A DNA stretch of 15,636 bases from Acidobacteriota bacterium. GTDB taxonomy: Bacteria > Acidobacteriota > Vicinamibacteria > Vicinamibacterales > SCN-69-37. Every line of letters begins with the position of its first letter. The stretch's first letter is position 1. The stretch is from positions 1 to 15,636 of the forward strand of contig JANLHE010000275.1 of assembly GCA_024653875.1 (NCBI GenBank), given 5' to 3'. Positions 1-5,784 of this stretch are shown here, piece by piece. Made by a program: the position numbers and the translations under genes. The notes below the pieces were generated by a model, which saw nothing but the letters and a program-made list of their open reading frames with translations, searched no databases and was not told where the DNA came from.

Positions 1-1344
1 GTCGTGTACGCCTACGTGCGGTATTGCCTGGAGCACACACCGTCCAGCGCGCGCCTCTTTGCCATCTCGCTCAGCGTGCTGTTCTTCACGAAGTACAACT
101 ACTTCCTGCTCTTGATTGGGCCGCTCGTGATCTATGAGTGGCTCGAACACACCACCGGCGACAGGGTGGGCCAGCGCCTCTTTGCGCTCGCGCGATGGGC
201 CCGCCGCATCGTGACATCGCCGACCGGGGCCCTCGTTGCGTTGTATGTCGTCGGGTTACTGCTGATTTACTGGACCGGCGGCGTCGAGTTCAGGTTGTTC
301 GGCCAGCGGATCTCAGTGCGGAGCGTCGGTAACAGCGGTCACATCGTGCTCTACGTCCTGCTCGCGCGGCTCTGGTACCGCCATCGGCGGGGGCGGATTG
401 ACTGGACGCACCTGGTGTCGACCGATCCCCGCGTGCGTCCGCTGCTCGTATGGTTCGTCGCACCCGTCACCGTCTGGATGGCGTCTCCTTATCCGAATCA
501 CATTCGGGGCTTCGCCAACCTGGTGATCAATCGGCCGATGGGTGACGCCACGCTCGGCGCGGGCCTCTCGACGTACACCGACGCCCTCCGCACAAGCTAC
601 TTCTACAACGAGTGGGTTCTGGTGAGCGTCATGGCGGTTTTTGCCGTGGCGGCGATGCGATATCGGCGTCACGCGGCTCCGATGCAGTGGTTAATTCTGA
701 CGATCCCCATCCAGTTCGCCGTCATTGCCCTTCACCAGACCCGGTTCCCACGGTTCCTGCTTCTGACGGTGGTCCTGCTCTGCCTGGTGGCCGCGAGCGA
801 GGTGGGGCGATGGTGCGCGGCATCGGATCGGCGCCGGCGCGCAGGCTCGTTGCTGGCGCCAGCCGTGCTCGCGGCCGGACTCGTGGCCTCGAACAGCGTG
901 GTGACCGAAGAGCGATTCCGCGTCGTCGCCTTCGAGCTGTACTCCGACAGCGAGCCGCTGCGGTCCGCGCTCTCGTCGATTCGAACGGACCTGACTCCGA
1001 GCGATCGACTCGCCGTCGTAGGACAACGCAATGACTTGTCGCCCGCGCTCTTCAGATGGGAGTTGGGTCCACCGTCGGGAGTGCCGTGTTTTCCCTTCGA
1101 GCTTGCAGGCGCCCAGAAGCTGGATCTCGCACTGGCGACGCGCGTGCTGCTGATCGAACCCGACGGACCGGACTCGACTCTGGACGACGTGAGCTACTAC
1201 GCGACGCAGCGGCACGCCGTTCTTGAGCGCGTCGCCCGCGGAGAACTCGCACTCCGTCGTGAATTCCCGGTGCCGGACCTGCGCGTCAACATGAAGCTGT
1301 ACGCACGTACGTCGCCTCCAGAGCGCGAGGCGCGTTGTCGCTGA
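1..1344 (+). CDS. Polytopic membrane protein, GT-C glycosyltransferase-like, 5' end outside window
   Basis: The frame is open from the first base, so the N-terminus lies upstream of the window; about 447 residues are visible. Several hydrophobic segments alternate with basic loops: a segment around residues 20-45 containing FFTKYNYFLLLIGPL, others near 75-90, 110-125, 145-160 and 200-270, and a last one near 280-295. A soluble tail of about 150 residues follows (LAVVGQRNDLSPALFRWELG...). Aromatic-rich membrane segments of this type followed by a periplasmic C-terminal domain are typical of GT-C fold glycosyltransferases (ArnT/PMT-like), which move sugars from polyprenyl-phosphate donors. The acidic catalytic motif of that fold would be in the missing N-terminal part, so the function is inferred from the fold style only. 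The stop is TGA at 1342-1344. No neighbour in the window points to a specific glycan pathway. Confidence 0.6.
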   Translation, partial: VVYAYVRYCLEHTPSSARLFAISLSVLFFTKYNYFLLLIGPLVIYEWLEHTTGDRVGQRLFALARWARRIVTSPTGALVALYVVGLLLIYWTGGVEFRLFGQRISVRSVGNSGHIVLYVLLARLWYRHRRGRIDWTHLVSTDPRVRPLLVWFVAPVTVWMASPYPNHIRGFANLVINRPMGDATLGAGLSTYTDALRTSYFYNEWVLVSVMAVFAVAAMRYRRHAAPMQWLILTIPIQFAVIALHQTRFPRFLLLTVVLLCLVAASEVGRWCAASDRRRRAGSLLAPAVLAAGLVASNSVVTEERFRVVAFELYSDSEPLRSALSSIRTDLTPSDRLAVVGQRNDLSPALFRWELGPPSGVPCFPFELAGAQKLDLALATRVLLIEPDGPDSTLDDVSYYATQRHAVLERVARGELALRREFPVPDLRVNMKLYARTSPPEREARCR

Positions 1345-1516
1345 CGGTCACCTGCTGCACCGCCTGCCAGCAGTAGGGAGGATTTCACTCTCAACAGCCT
1401 GCGGGCGGCAGCGGGCGCCGGGGCCTGCACCAGGTGCCGACGGGCCGCGTGGCGGACCTGTTACAATTCGGCCGCTTTGGGCCAGTGCCCTGTCGGGCGC
1501 GCCGAGGGAGTGATGA
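1345..1516. other. Intergenic region upstream of the barrel gene
   Basis: These 172 bases hold no credible gene. No hairpin followed by a T-run is visible behind the membrane-protein gene. A TACAAT at 1462-1467 is the best -10 candidate for the downstream gene, and an AGGGAG ribosome-binding site sits at 1505-1510. Confidence 0.5.
1462..1467 (+). promoter_or_regulatory. Putative -10 element of the barrel gene
   Basis: TACAAT about 50 bp before the ATG at 1517, followed by TCGG. It matches the bacterial -10 consensus in five of six bases and sits in a context (gTTACAATTCG) similar to the -10 candidate of the toxin-antitoxin operon (gTATAATTCG). No convincing -35 hexamer is visible 16-19 bp upstream, so this is a weak call. 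Confidence 0.3.
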
Positions 1517-2994
1517 ATGAACCGGCGATCCTTTCTGCTGAGCGTCCCGCTGTCTGTGGTGTTGGTCGGGCACGCCTGGGCCGGGACTCTGGCGGGCGCA
1601 AGCCCGGTGCAACCGCCGCCCCAGTGCCGCCTCAGGCGTCAGTCCCCGCGGGTGGCGTGCCCGTCGCCGTTGAACCAGTCGCGGGCACCAAACCGGCCGA
1701 GCCCGAGCCGCCCCCAGCCCAGAGCGACCGGCGCGGATTCGCCCTCCCAGACGGCGACCGGCTCCGCGTGCGCCTGGCCTTCATGGCCGGCTACGGCCAG
1801 GATCTGGCGAACTCCAGTGGAGGCTTCGAGCGGCAGGGACGCGTCGGCTACGCCACGATCACCATCGAGGGTCACCCGCAACAGCGGTGGTTCTATCGAC
1901 TCAGTATCAACCCTGTTGACGAGACAACACCGCTGCCTGGGTGCGGCGAGGACGGAATGTTCTATCCGAACAATCCACAAACGCTGTACAACGCCGGCCC
2001 AAATGTCCGCTGCGAGGCAAAAAACGGAAATCGGCGCGTCGACGCCTATCGCTTTCTCTCGTGGGATGTCGCAGGACAGCAGGGCCCGCTTCGCGAAGCC
2101 TATGTGGATTTTCAGGCCACATCCAGGCTGTCGCTCCGCATGGGACGCACCTTTCTTCCGCTGGGGTTCGACTGGGAGGAAGCGGGTTCGATGACGGCGA
2201 AGGACGCGACCCGACTCCAGCGGATCAACTCCGAAGCCACCTTCGGCGTGATGCTCCGCTACGTCAGACGGTCGCCTGGCCGCGCCAAGCCCACCCTCGC
2301 GATGACTGCGGCCGCGTTCCTCGGTGAAGGGAACCGCTGGAACGATTACAACTACTTCTACTTTGAGGATGAAAGTCTGGACGCCAACTCCTACGGATCC
2401 ACGATGGCCTCCATCACCGTGTCGCCCGTGGATGCGATCGAGATCCGTGCGGGCATCAAGCGTGGCGAGAGCGGAAGCAAGGTCGAGCGACTCCCCAGCT
2501 ACTGGGCGTCCAAACGGCACGACGATGCGCTCATTGTCGGGGCCTCGTACGAGAACCGGTATGTCAGGGCCTTTGTCGAGGGTGCCCGATACACCTGGGG
2601 ACCCACGGCCACCTCTGCCCACATGGTGGGCGTTGACCCTGCCCCCATCAAGAAGTCGGGATGGTGGACGACGATCGAAGGGCGGTACCCCGTGTCGCGA
2701 GCGGTCACGGTGGGCGCCAGTTGGAGTCGCGAGGAAGTGGACCGCGCCGATGCACTCGTGAAATATCTTGCCTACAACGATCTCTATCGGGTCACGCTCG
2801 GCTCCTCGGATCGCATGACCGTGGTTCGGATGTTCACGGACGTCGCGCCAGGAGTGAGGATCGGCTTTTACAAGAACGTCGATTCCAACCCGTTCCCGCA
2901 GGCCAGCGGCATTGCGGCGATTTCAGGCGCCAGGGCGTACCGGCCCATGTCCACTGACAAGTGGGGCGTCGTCCTCCGCGTGCAGGTGCAGTGA
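1517..2994 (+). CDS. Outer-membrane beta-barrel (porin-like) protein, apparent frameshift after the signal peptide
   Basis: The barrel body is read in the frame ending at TGA 2992-2994 (about 450 residues). It shows the amphipathic alternating strands and aromatic girdles of an outer-membrane porin, for example REAYVDFQATSRLSLRMGRT and RWNDYNYFYFEDESL. A Pro/Ala-rich linker (about 1640-1735) precedes the first strand. Two cysteines in GCGEDG...NVRCEAK (around 1940-2015) could close an extracellular loop. The body frame has no signal peptide: upstream it reads MNEPAILSAERPAVCGVGRA. The frame starting at ATG 1517 encodes a textbook signal peptide (MNRRSFLLSVPLSVVLV, then a GHAWA cleavage site) and has AGGGAG six bases before its ATG. 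The two reading frames fit together if one base is missing near the C-run at 1619-1622. The protein ends VLRVQVQ, without the usual terminal Phe. Most likely an outer-membrane channel of unknown substrate; the frameshift is a mutation or a sequence error. Confidence 0.6.
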
Positions 2995-3033
2995 ATTTCA
3001 TGCGTGTGCCCGCCAACGCGGCTGTCCTTGCGG

Positions 3034-3082
3034 AAACCTGACAGACGCTGAATGTTGGCCGGACCGCCGGTTGTGAGAGGAT
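3034..3082 (+). repeat. Imperfect direct repeat, copy 1 (upstream of toxin-antitoxin operon)
   Basis: The copy begins AAACCTGACAGACGCTGAA and ends TTGTGAGAGGAT. It matches 3921-3972 with about 80% identity and one 3-base gap. It lies between the barrel-gene stop and the -10 candidate of the antitoxin operon. The inner part contains a small palindrome (ACCGCCGGT). Confidence 0.75.
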
Positions 3083-3104
3083 GAGCTGACTGCGGTATGA
3101 CGCG

Positions 3105-3110
3105 TATAAT
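3105..3110 (+). promoter_or_regulatory. Putative -10 element of the toxin-antitoxin operon
   Basis: A perfect TATAAT in an otherwise GC-rich stretch, 18 bp before the antitoxin ATG at 3129. No -35 resembling TTGACA is found at normal spacing. The leader would be short (about 10-12 bases) and carries AGGG at 3117-3120. DUF433-type operons are usually autoregulated by the antitoxin; no clear operator is visible except the palindromic end of the repeat just upstream. Confidence 0.45.
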
Positions 3111-3128
3111 TCGACCAGGGTCTCAGCC

Positions 3129-3452
3129 ATGAACGCGGCCAACATCCTCGAGCAGGTGCCCATTCACATGGATGCCAAGGGCGTGGTGCGCGTGGCCGGC
3201 ACTCGGGTCACGCTGGAGACCTTCGTCGACGCGTTCGAGACCGGGGCCACGGCCGAGGAGATCGCGCAGCAGTTCCCCGCGGTTTCGTTGGTCGACGTCT
3301 ACTCTGTCATCACGTACTACCTTCGGCACAAGCCCGAAGTAGAGACCTACCTCCGGGAGCGCGAGGCGCTGGCAGGGAGAGTCCGTGAAGAGATCGAGCG
3401 GCGATCCCCTTCGGCCGGAATCCGGGAACGACTGCTAGCCAGGCGCAAGTAA
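3129..3452 (+). CDS. DUF433 family antitoxin (VapB-like)
   Basis: A 107-residue protein matching the DUF433 layout. An N-terminal strand pair holds VRVAGTRVTLETFVDAF (about residues 21-37), and helices carry GATAEEIAQQFPAVSLVDVYSVITYYLRH (about 40-68). The charged C-terminal tail (EREALAGRVREEIERR) is the part that normally wraps around the toxin. DUF433 proteins are the DNA-binding antitoxins paired with PIN-like DUF5615 toxins, and exactly such a gene follows 14 bp downstream. The start at ATG 3129 has AGGG eight bases upstream and leaves the full domain intact. The antitoxin looks undamaged, although its partner does not. Confidence 0.88.
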   Translation: MNAANILEQVPIHMDAKGVVRVAGTRVTLETFVDAFETGATAEEIAQQFPAVSLVDVYSVITYYLRHKPEVETYLREREALAGRVREEIERRSPSAGIRERLLARRK

Positions 3453-3466
3453 GGGTCGTTCGCCCG

Positions 3467-3818
3467 ATGCTTCGCCTTGGCGCGGACGAGAACTTCAAGG
3501 CTGGGATCATCCGAGGTCTCTTGCGACGTTTGCCTGGCCTCGATATCGTCCGGATTCAGGATGTCGGACTGTCGGGAGTCGACGACCCAGCGGTTCTCGA
3601 CTGGGCCGGCGCGCGAAGGCCGGATCATTCTGACGCACGATGTCTCGACCCTGGTCAGCCTGGCCTTCGAGCGCGTCGCCGCCGGGCTGCCGATGCCCGG
3701 CGTCTTCGCGGCCAGTTCAAGCGGACCCATCGGCGCCGCGATCGAGGACCTGGTGCTTCTCTGCGAATGCAGCGTTGACGGGGAATGCGACGGTCACGTC
3801 CTCTTCCTTCCGCTGTGA
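3467..3818 (+). pseudogene. DUF5615 PIN-like toxin, split by a single-base insertion
   Basis: The first part, from ATG 3467, reads MLRLGADENFKAGIIRGLLR and continues to AVLDWA; the ADENF motif is the first acidic site of DUF5615/Mut7-C-type PIN-like nucleases. After about base 3605 that frame turns into low-complexity Arg/Asp text. The next frame carries the rest of the domain: AREGRIILTHDVSTLVSLAF..., with the second acidic site in THDV, and the usual end ...CDGHVLFLPL with TGA at 3816-3818. Removing one G from the GCCGGCGCGC stretch near 3607-3613 restores DWAAREGRIILTHD, the family's normal sequence at this point, and gives a protein of about 116 residues. AAGGG at 3451-3455 is the likely ribosome-binding site, 14 bp behind the antitoxin stop. 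As written, the toxin cannot be made full length, so either it is inactivated or the sequence carries an indel error. Confidence 0.8.
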
Positions 3819-4319
3819 CCATGCTGCCGGGCGCTTGACCAGGGAAGGGAACCACACATCACCAACCCGGCGCTGCAGGCGCCATTGTCTGGCGCCACGG
3901 TCCAGCCTCCGTCTCCGCAGAAACCTGACAGGCGCTGAACGTGCGTGCGGCCGACGCCGGTCGTGAGAGGATCGGCCCGGTCCTCCGCCCTTATGGCTGC
4001 TTCAGGCAGATAGGCCGTATTAAGTGTCTCCTAGTCCCGGCTGCCTAAGATTAATCCGGGCGGCCAGAAGCGCCATTCATGCCTACTGGTCGTCCTTACT
4101 ATCGTCATCAAGCGTGTAGATGTCGGTCCACGTTTTTCGTCACGACTGACACGGCAGATTTTCCCAACCGGTCGCCTTGTGGCGTACGCGTACAACTCTC
4201 GCAGCAACTATCGTGGCGCGACATCGGCGCGACTGCGTGTGCGTGAGCCCGTCTGAAGTACATACCTGAGATCTGGCCCCTTACCACGCAGGATAATGCC
4301 TGCGCTGAGAAGGGGGCTG
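3819..4319. other. Gene-free stretch of lower GC with repeat copy 2 and small inverted repeats
   Basis: I see no credible gene in these ~500 bases. Short open frames, such as one from ATG 4079 (about 55 codons) and a 77-codon minus frame, have no family resemblance and unlike-neighbour codon use. The part from about 3990 to 4290 is visibly less GC-rich than its surroundings. It contains repeat copy 2 (3921-3972), a small hairpin CTGC-TTCAG-GCAG (3997-4009) and an imperfect inverted pair CTTCAGGCAG (4000-4009) / CTGCCTAAG (4041-4049). Together with the transposase fragment behind it, this looks like decayed mobile or foreign DNA. Confidence 0.5.
3921..3972 (+). repeat. Imperfect direct repeat, copy 2 (downstream of toxin-antitoxin operon)
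   Basis: The copy begins AAACCTGACAGGCGCTGAAC and ends TCGTGAGAGGAT. It is in the same orientation as 3034-3082 and about 887 bp further on, so the two copies bracket the toxin-antitoxin pair. The first 22 bases differ at only two positions. Confidence 0.75.
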
Positions 4320-4664
4320 ATGACGATATCGGGGATTCCAACGAAGTATCGACTGCGTGTGAAGCAACGGCTGGCCGTGGTGACCTTCGCCGAGGATTAC
4401 GGAGTGAAACCAGCGAGCCGCCATTTCGGGCTGAATCGGCAGACCGTGCGCGATTGGCGCAACCGGTGGCTGCGCGAGGGGCCGGCGGGGTTGGTGCCGC
4501 GGTACCCGCCGCGCCGCCGTCGGCGGCGGTTGGACGAGGCCACCATCGCGCCGCACCGATGCGGCCGCCAACTTTCGGACCAGCTGTGTGCTCCAGTCCA
4601 CGCCGCAGGGGGTCTCACACTCGCCCAGGAAGATTCCAGGTTCGAGCACGCACGGGGTACGTGA
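4320..4664 (+). pseudogene. Truncated helix-turn-helix transposase N-terminus (IS481/IS3-like)
   Basis: ATG 4320 has a strong purine-rich site (GAGAAGGGGG, about 4307-4316) just upstream and reads MTISGIPTKYRLRVKQ. Residues about 18-50 form a helix-turn-helix of the insertion-sequence type (LAVVTFAEDYGVKPASRHFG, then LNRQTVRDWRNRWLREG). A GLVPRYPP turn and a run of six arginines with LDEATI follow, as between the DNA-binding and catalytic domains of IS481/IS3-type transposases. After residue ~77 the expected sequence stops and an unrelated 37-residue tail runs to a stop at 4662-4664. No DDE catalytic core is present, so this is a remnant. It ends 24 bp from the lpxC stop on the opposite strand. 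A small stand-alone HTH regulator is a less likely reading. Confidence 0.65.
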
Positions 4665-4688
4665 TGGGGCGCGATTGAACTGTTCGGG

Positions 4689-5591
4689 CTACCGCGCCGG
4701 CTGGCGTGCCGGGACGCGGGCGGCGACGGGTGCAGCCGCCGGCGCGCTCGCGTCCACATAGCGCCACGCATCGGGCTGACGGAGGAGTTCAGCCGCGAAC
4801 GCTGTATGCAGGGCGTGGCCGCCCCGCTGCACGACCAGATGCCCGCGGATCGGCGCCCCCAGCAGGGCCAGGTCCCCAATCGCGTCCAGCATCTTGTGCC
4901 GCACAAATTCATCGTCGAACCGCAGGGGGTTGAGGACGCCCGTTTCGCCGATCACCACGGCGTTGTCGAGCGAGCCGCCCAGGGCCTGCCCGCGCTGGCG
5001 CAACATTTCCACTTCCTTCAGGAAGCCGAACGTGCGCGCCGGCGCAATCTCATCCACGAACACCTGCTCGGTGATGTCCAGGGTCTTCTCCTGGTGCCGC
5101 AGCAGGGGATGGTCGAAGCTGATGGTGTAGGTGACCTTGAAGTCTTTTGACGGATAGACCGCGATGCGTTTGTCGCCGTCCCGCACTTCCACCGGAGACA
5201 GAATCTCGATGGTGCGCCGGGGCGCGGCCAACTCGCGCGTGCCGGCGGCCTGAATCAGATACACCCACGGGGCGGCCGAACCGTCCATGATGGGCACTTC
5301 GGCCTGATTCATCTCGATGAGCACGTTGTCCACGCCCAGCGACGTGAGCGCCGAGAGCAGGTGCTCCACCGTTTCCACGGACGCGTTGTCTTTTCTGAGA
5401 CCCGTCTGCAGTTGCTGCGCGCCACCCAAGCAGCTGACATGAGCCGGAATCTCGACGCCAAGGTCGGCACGGAGGAACCGGATCCCGAAGTTGGCCGGCG
5501 CCGGCTTCAACGCTATGGAGACTTTTTGCCCCGAATGGAGTCCAATCCCTGTAACGGGTGCAACTTGGCGGAGGGTACGTTGAGCAGGCAT
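4689..5591 (-). CDS. lpxC: UDP-3-O-acyl-N-acetylglucosamine deacetylase
   Basis: LpxC removes the acetyl group from UDP-3-O-acyl-GlcNAc, the committed step of lipid A synthesis, as a cytoplasmic zinc enzyme. The 300-residue protein has the full family pattern. GIGLHSGQKV (15-24) is the first substrate motif. VEHLLSAL (75-82) holds Glu76, the general base, and His77, a zinc ligand. Asp-containing IMDGSAAPWV is at 101-110. FVRHKMLDAIGDLALLG (229-245) holds zinc ligands His232 and Asp236, and GGHALH (257-262) holds the catalytic His259. All the residues required for catalysis are present. The last ~20 residues are an Ala/Pro/Arg tail beyond the domain. The start MPAQRTLRQV is the expected N-terminus, but no normal Shine-Dalgarno precedes it; a nine-codon ORF overlaps the ATG (TAATG), suggesting translational coupling. 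It lies downstream of uvrA on the same strand. Confidence 0.97.
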   Translation of the reverse strand: MPAQRTLRQVAPVTGIGLHSGQKVSIALKPAPANFGIRFLRADLGVEIPAHVSCLGGAQQLQTGLRKDNASVETVEHLLSALTSLGVDNVLIEMNQAEVPIMDGSAAPWVYLIQAAGTRELAAPRRTIEILSPVEVRDGDKRIAVYPSKDFKVTYTISFDHPLLRHQEKTLDITEQVFVDEIAPARTFGFLKEVEMLRQRGQALGGSLDNAVVIGETGVLNPLRFDDEFVRHKMLDAIGDLALLGAPIRGHLVVQRGGHALHTAFAAELLRQPDAWRYVDASAPAAAPVAARVPARQPAR

Positions 5592-5617
5592 TACAAGCGT
5601 CTGGCCACAACCTTCAT
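5591..5617 (-). other. Micro-ORF (MKVVARRL) overlapping the lpxC start
   Basis: ATG at 5617-5615 opens a nine-codon frame whose TAA (5593-5591) shares one base with the lpxC ATG (TAATG). lpxC itself lacks a ribosome-binding site at normal spacing; the only purine-rich GAAGG lies 19 bases away, inside this frame. Reinitiation from the micro-ORF would explain how lpxC is translated. It could also be a chance frame. Confidence 0.3.
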
Positions 5618-5636
5618 AGCAATCTCGCTGCCAACT

Positions 5637-5690
5637 TCACCAGCTTGGGGTTGGACCGCCTAAACCACTTAAACGTTTAGGTTTAGCCAT
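5637..5690 (-). other. Micro-ORF (MAKPKRLSGLGGPTPSW) in the lpxC leader
   Basis: ATG at 5690-5688 with GGGG four bases upstream starts a 17-codon frame ending in TGA (5639-5637), about 46 bases before lpxC. Its first ten codons are strikingly A/T-rich (GCT AAA CCT AAA CGT TTA AGT) beside GC-rich neighbours. The peptide is basic and not recognised. A leader peptide, a decayed small gene or chance are all possible. Confidence 0.3.
5659..5681. promoter_or_regulatory. AT-rich inverted repeat in the lpxC leader
   Basis: CCTAAAC (5659-5665) and GTTTAGG (5675-5681) form a perfect 7-bp inverted repeat. The right arm also overlaps a perfect 10-bp palindrome TAAACGTTTA (5670-5679). This could be an operator or an RNA hairpin over the start of the first micro-ORF; nothing in the sequence decides between them. 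Confidence 0.35.
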
Positions 5691-5727
5691 GATACCCCAG
5701 ATCGGATGGGGAGCGATCCGCTCGCCT

Positions 5728-5745
5728 TGTGGCCGAAAAGCCACA
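5728..5745 (-). promoter_or_regulatory. Hairpin in the uvrA-lpxC gap
   Basis: TGTGGC (5728-5733) and GCCACA (5740-5745) pair as a 6-bp stem over a 6-base loop. Together with the next hairpin it makes the mRNA between uvrA and lpxC strongly structured. No T-run follows on the minus strand, so it is not an obvious intrinsic terminator. Confidence 0.35.
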
Positions 5746-5760
5746 TAAACGGCCATTTGG

Positions 5761-5782
5761 CCTGTGTGTTTCTTGACACAGG
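5761..5782 (-). terminator. Stem-loop directly behind uvrA (terminator or mRNA-stabilising)
   Basis: CCTGTGT (5761-5767) and ACACAGG (5776-5782) form a 7-bp stem with an 8-base loop, starting two bases after the uvrA stop. The poly-U tract of a classical terminator is missing, so it may instead attenuate or stabilise the transcript running into lpxC. Confidence 0.35.
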
Positions 5783-5784
5783 CG

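Noticed and set aside
1600..1640. Programmed -1 ribosomal frameshift in the barrel gene
   Set aside because: No X-XXY-YYZ slippery heptamer in the right phase and no obvious downstream pseudoknot; a plain indel explains the data better.
1639..2622. Minus-strand open frame of 327 codons opposite the barrel gene
   Set aside because: Codon shadow of the barrel frame; Gly/Arg/Asp/His-rich with no recognisable family pattern and no ribosome-binding site.
4000..4170. Possible integron attC site in the low-GC segment
   Set aside because: Inverted repeats are present, but the conserved GTTRRRY / RYYYAAC core sites are absent and no integron integrase is in the window.
4079..4246. Short open frame of about 55 codons in the low-GC segment
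   Set aside because: Cys/Arg-rich random-looking text, no ribosome-binding site, no family resemblance.
4230..4361. Twelve-base direct repeat CGACTGCGTGTG at 4230 and 4350
   Set aside because: Several 12-base repeats are expected by chance in a window of this size, and the flanks do not match.
5773..5778. TTGACA on the plus strand in the uvrA-lpxC gap as a -35 element
   Set aside because: Both flanking genes are on the minus strand, no -10 follows at normal spacing, and the hexamer is part of a hairpin arm.
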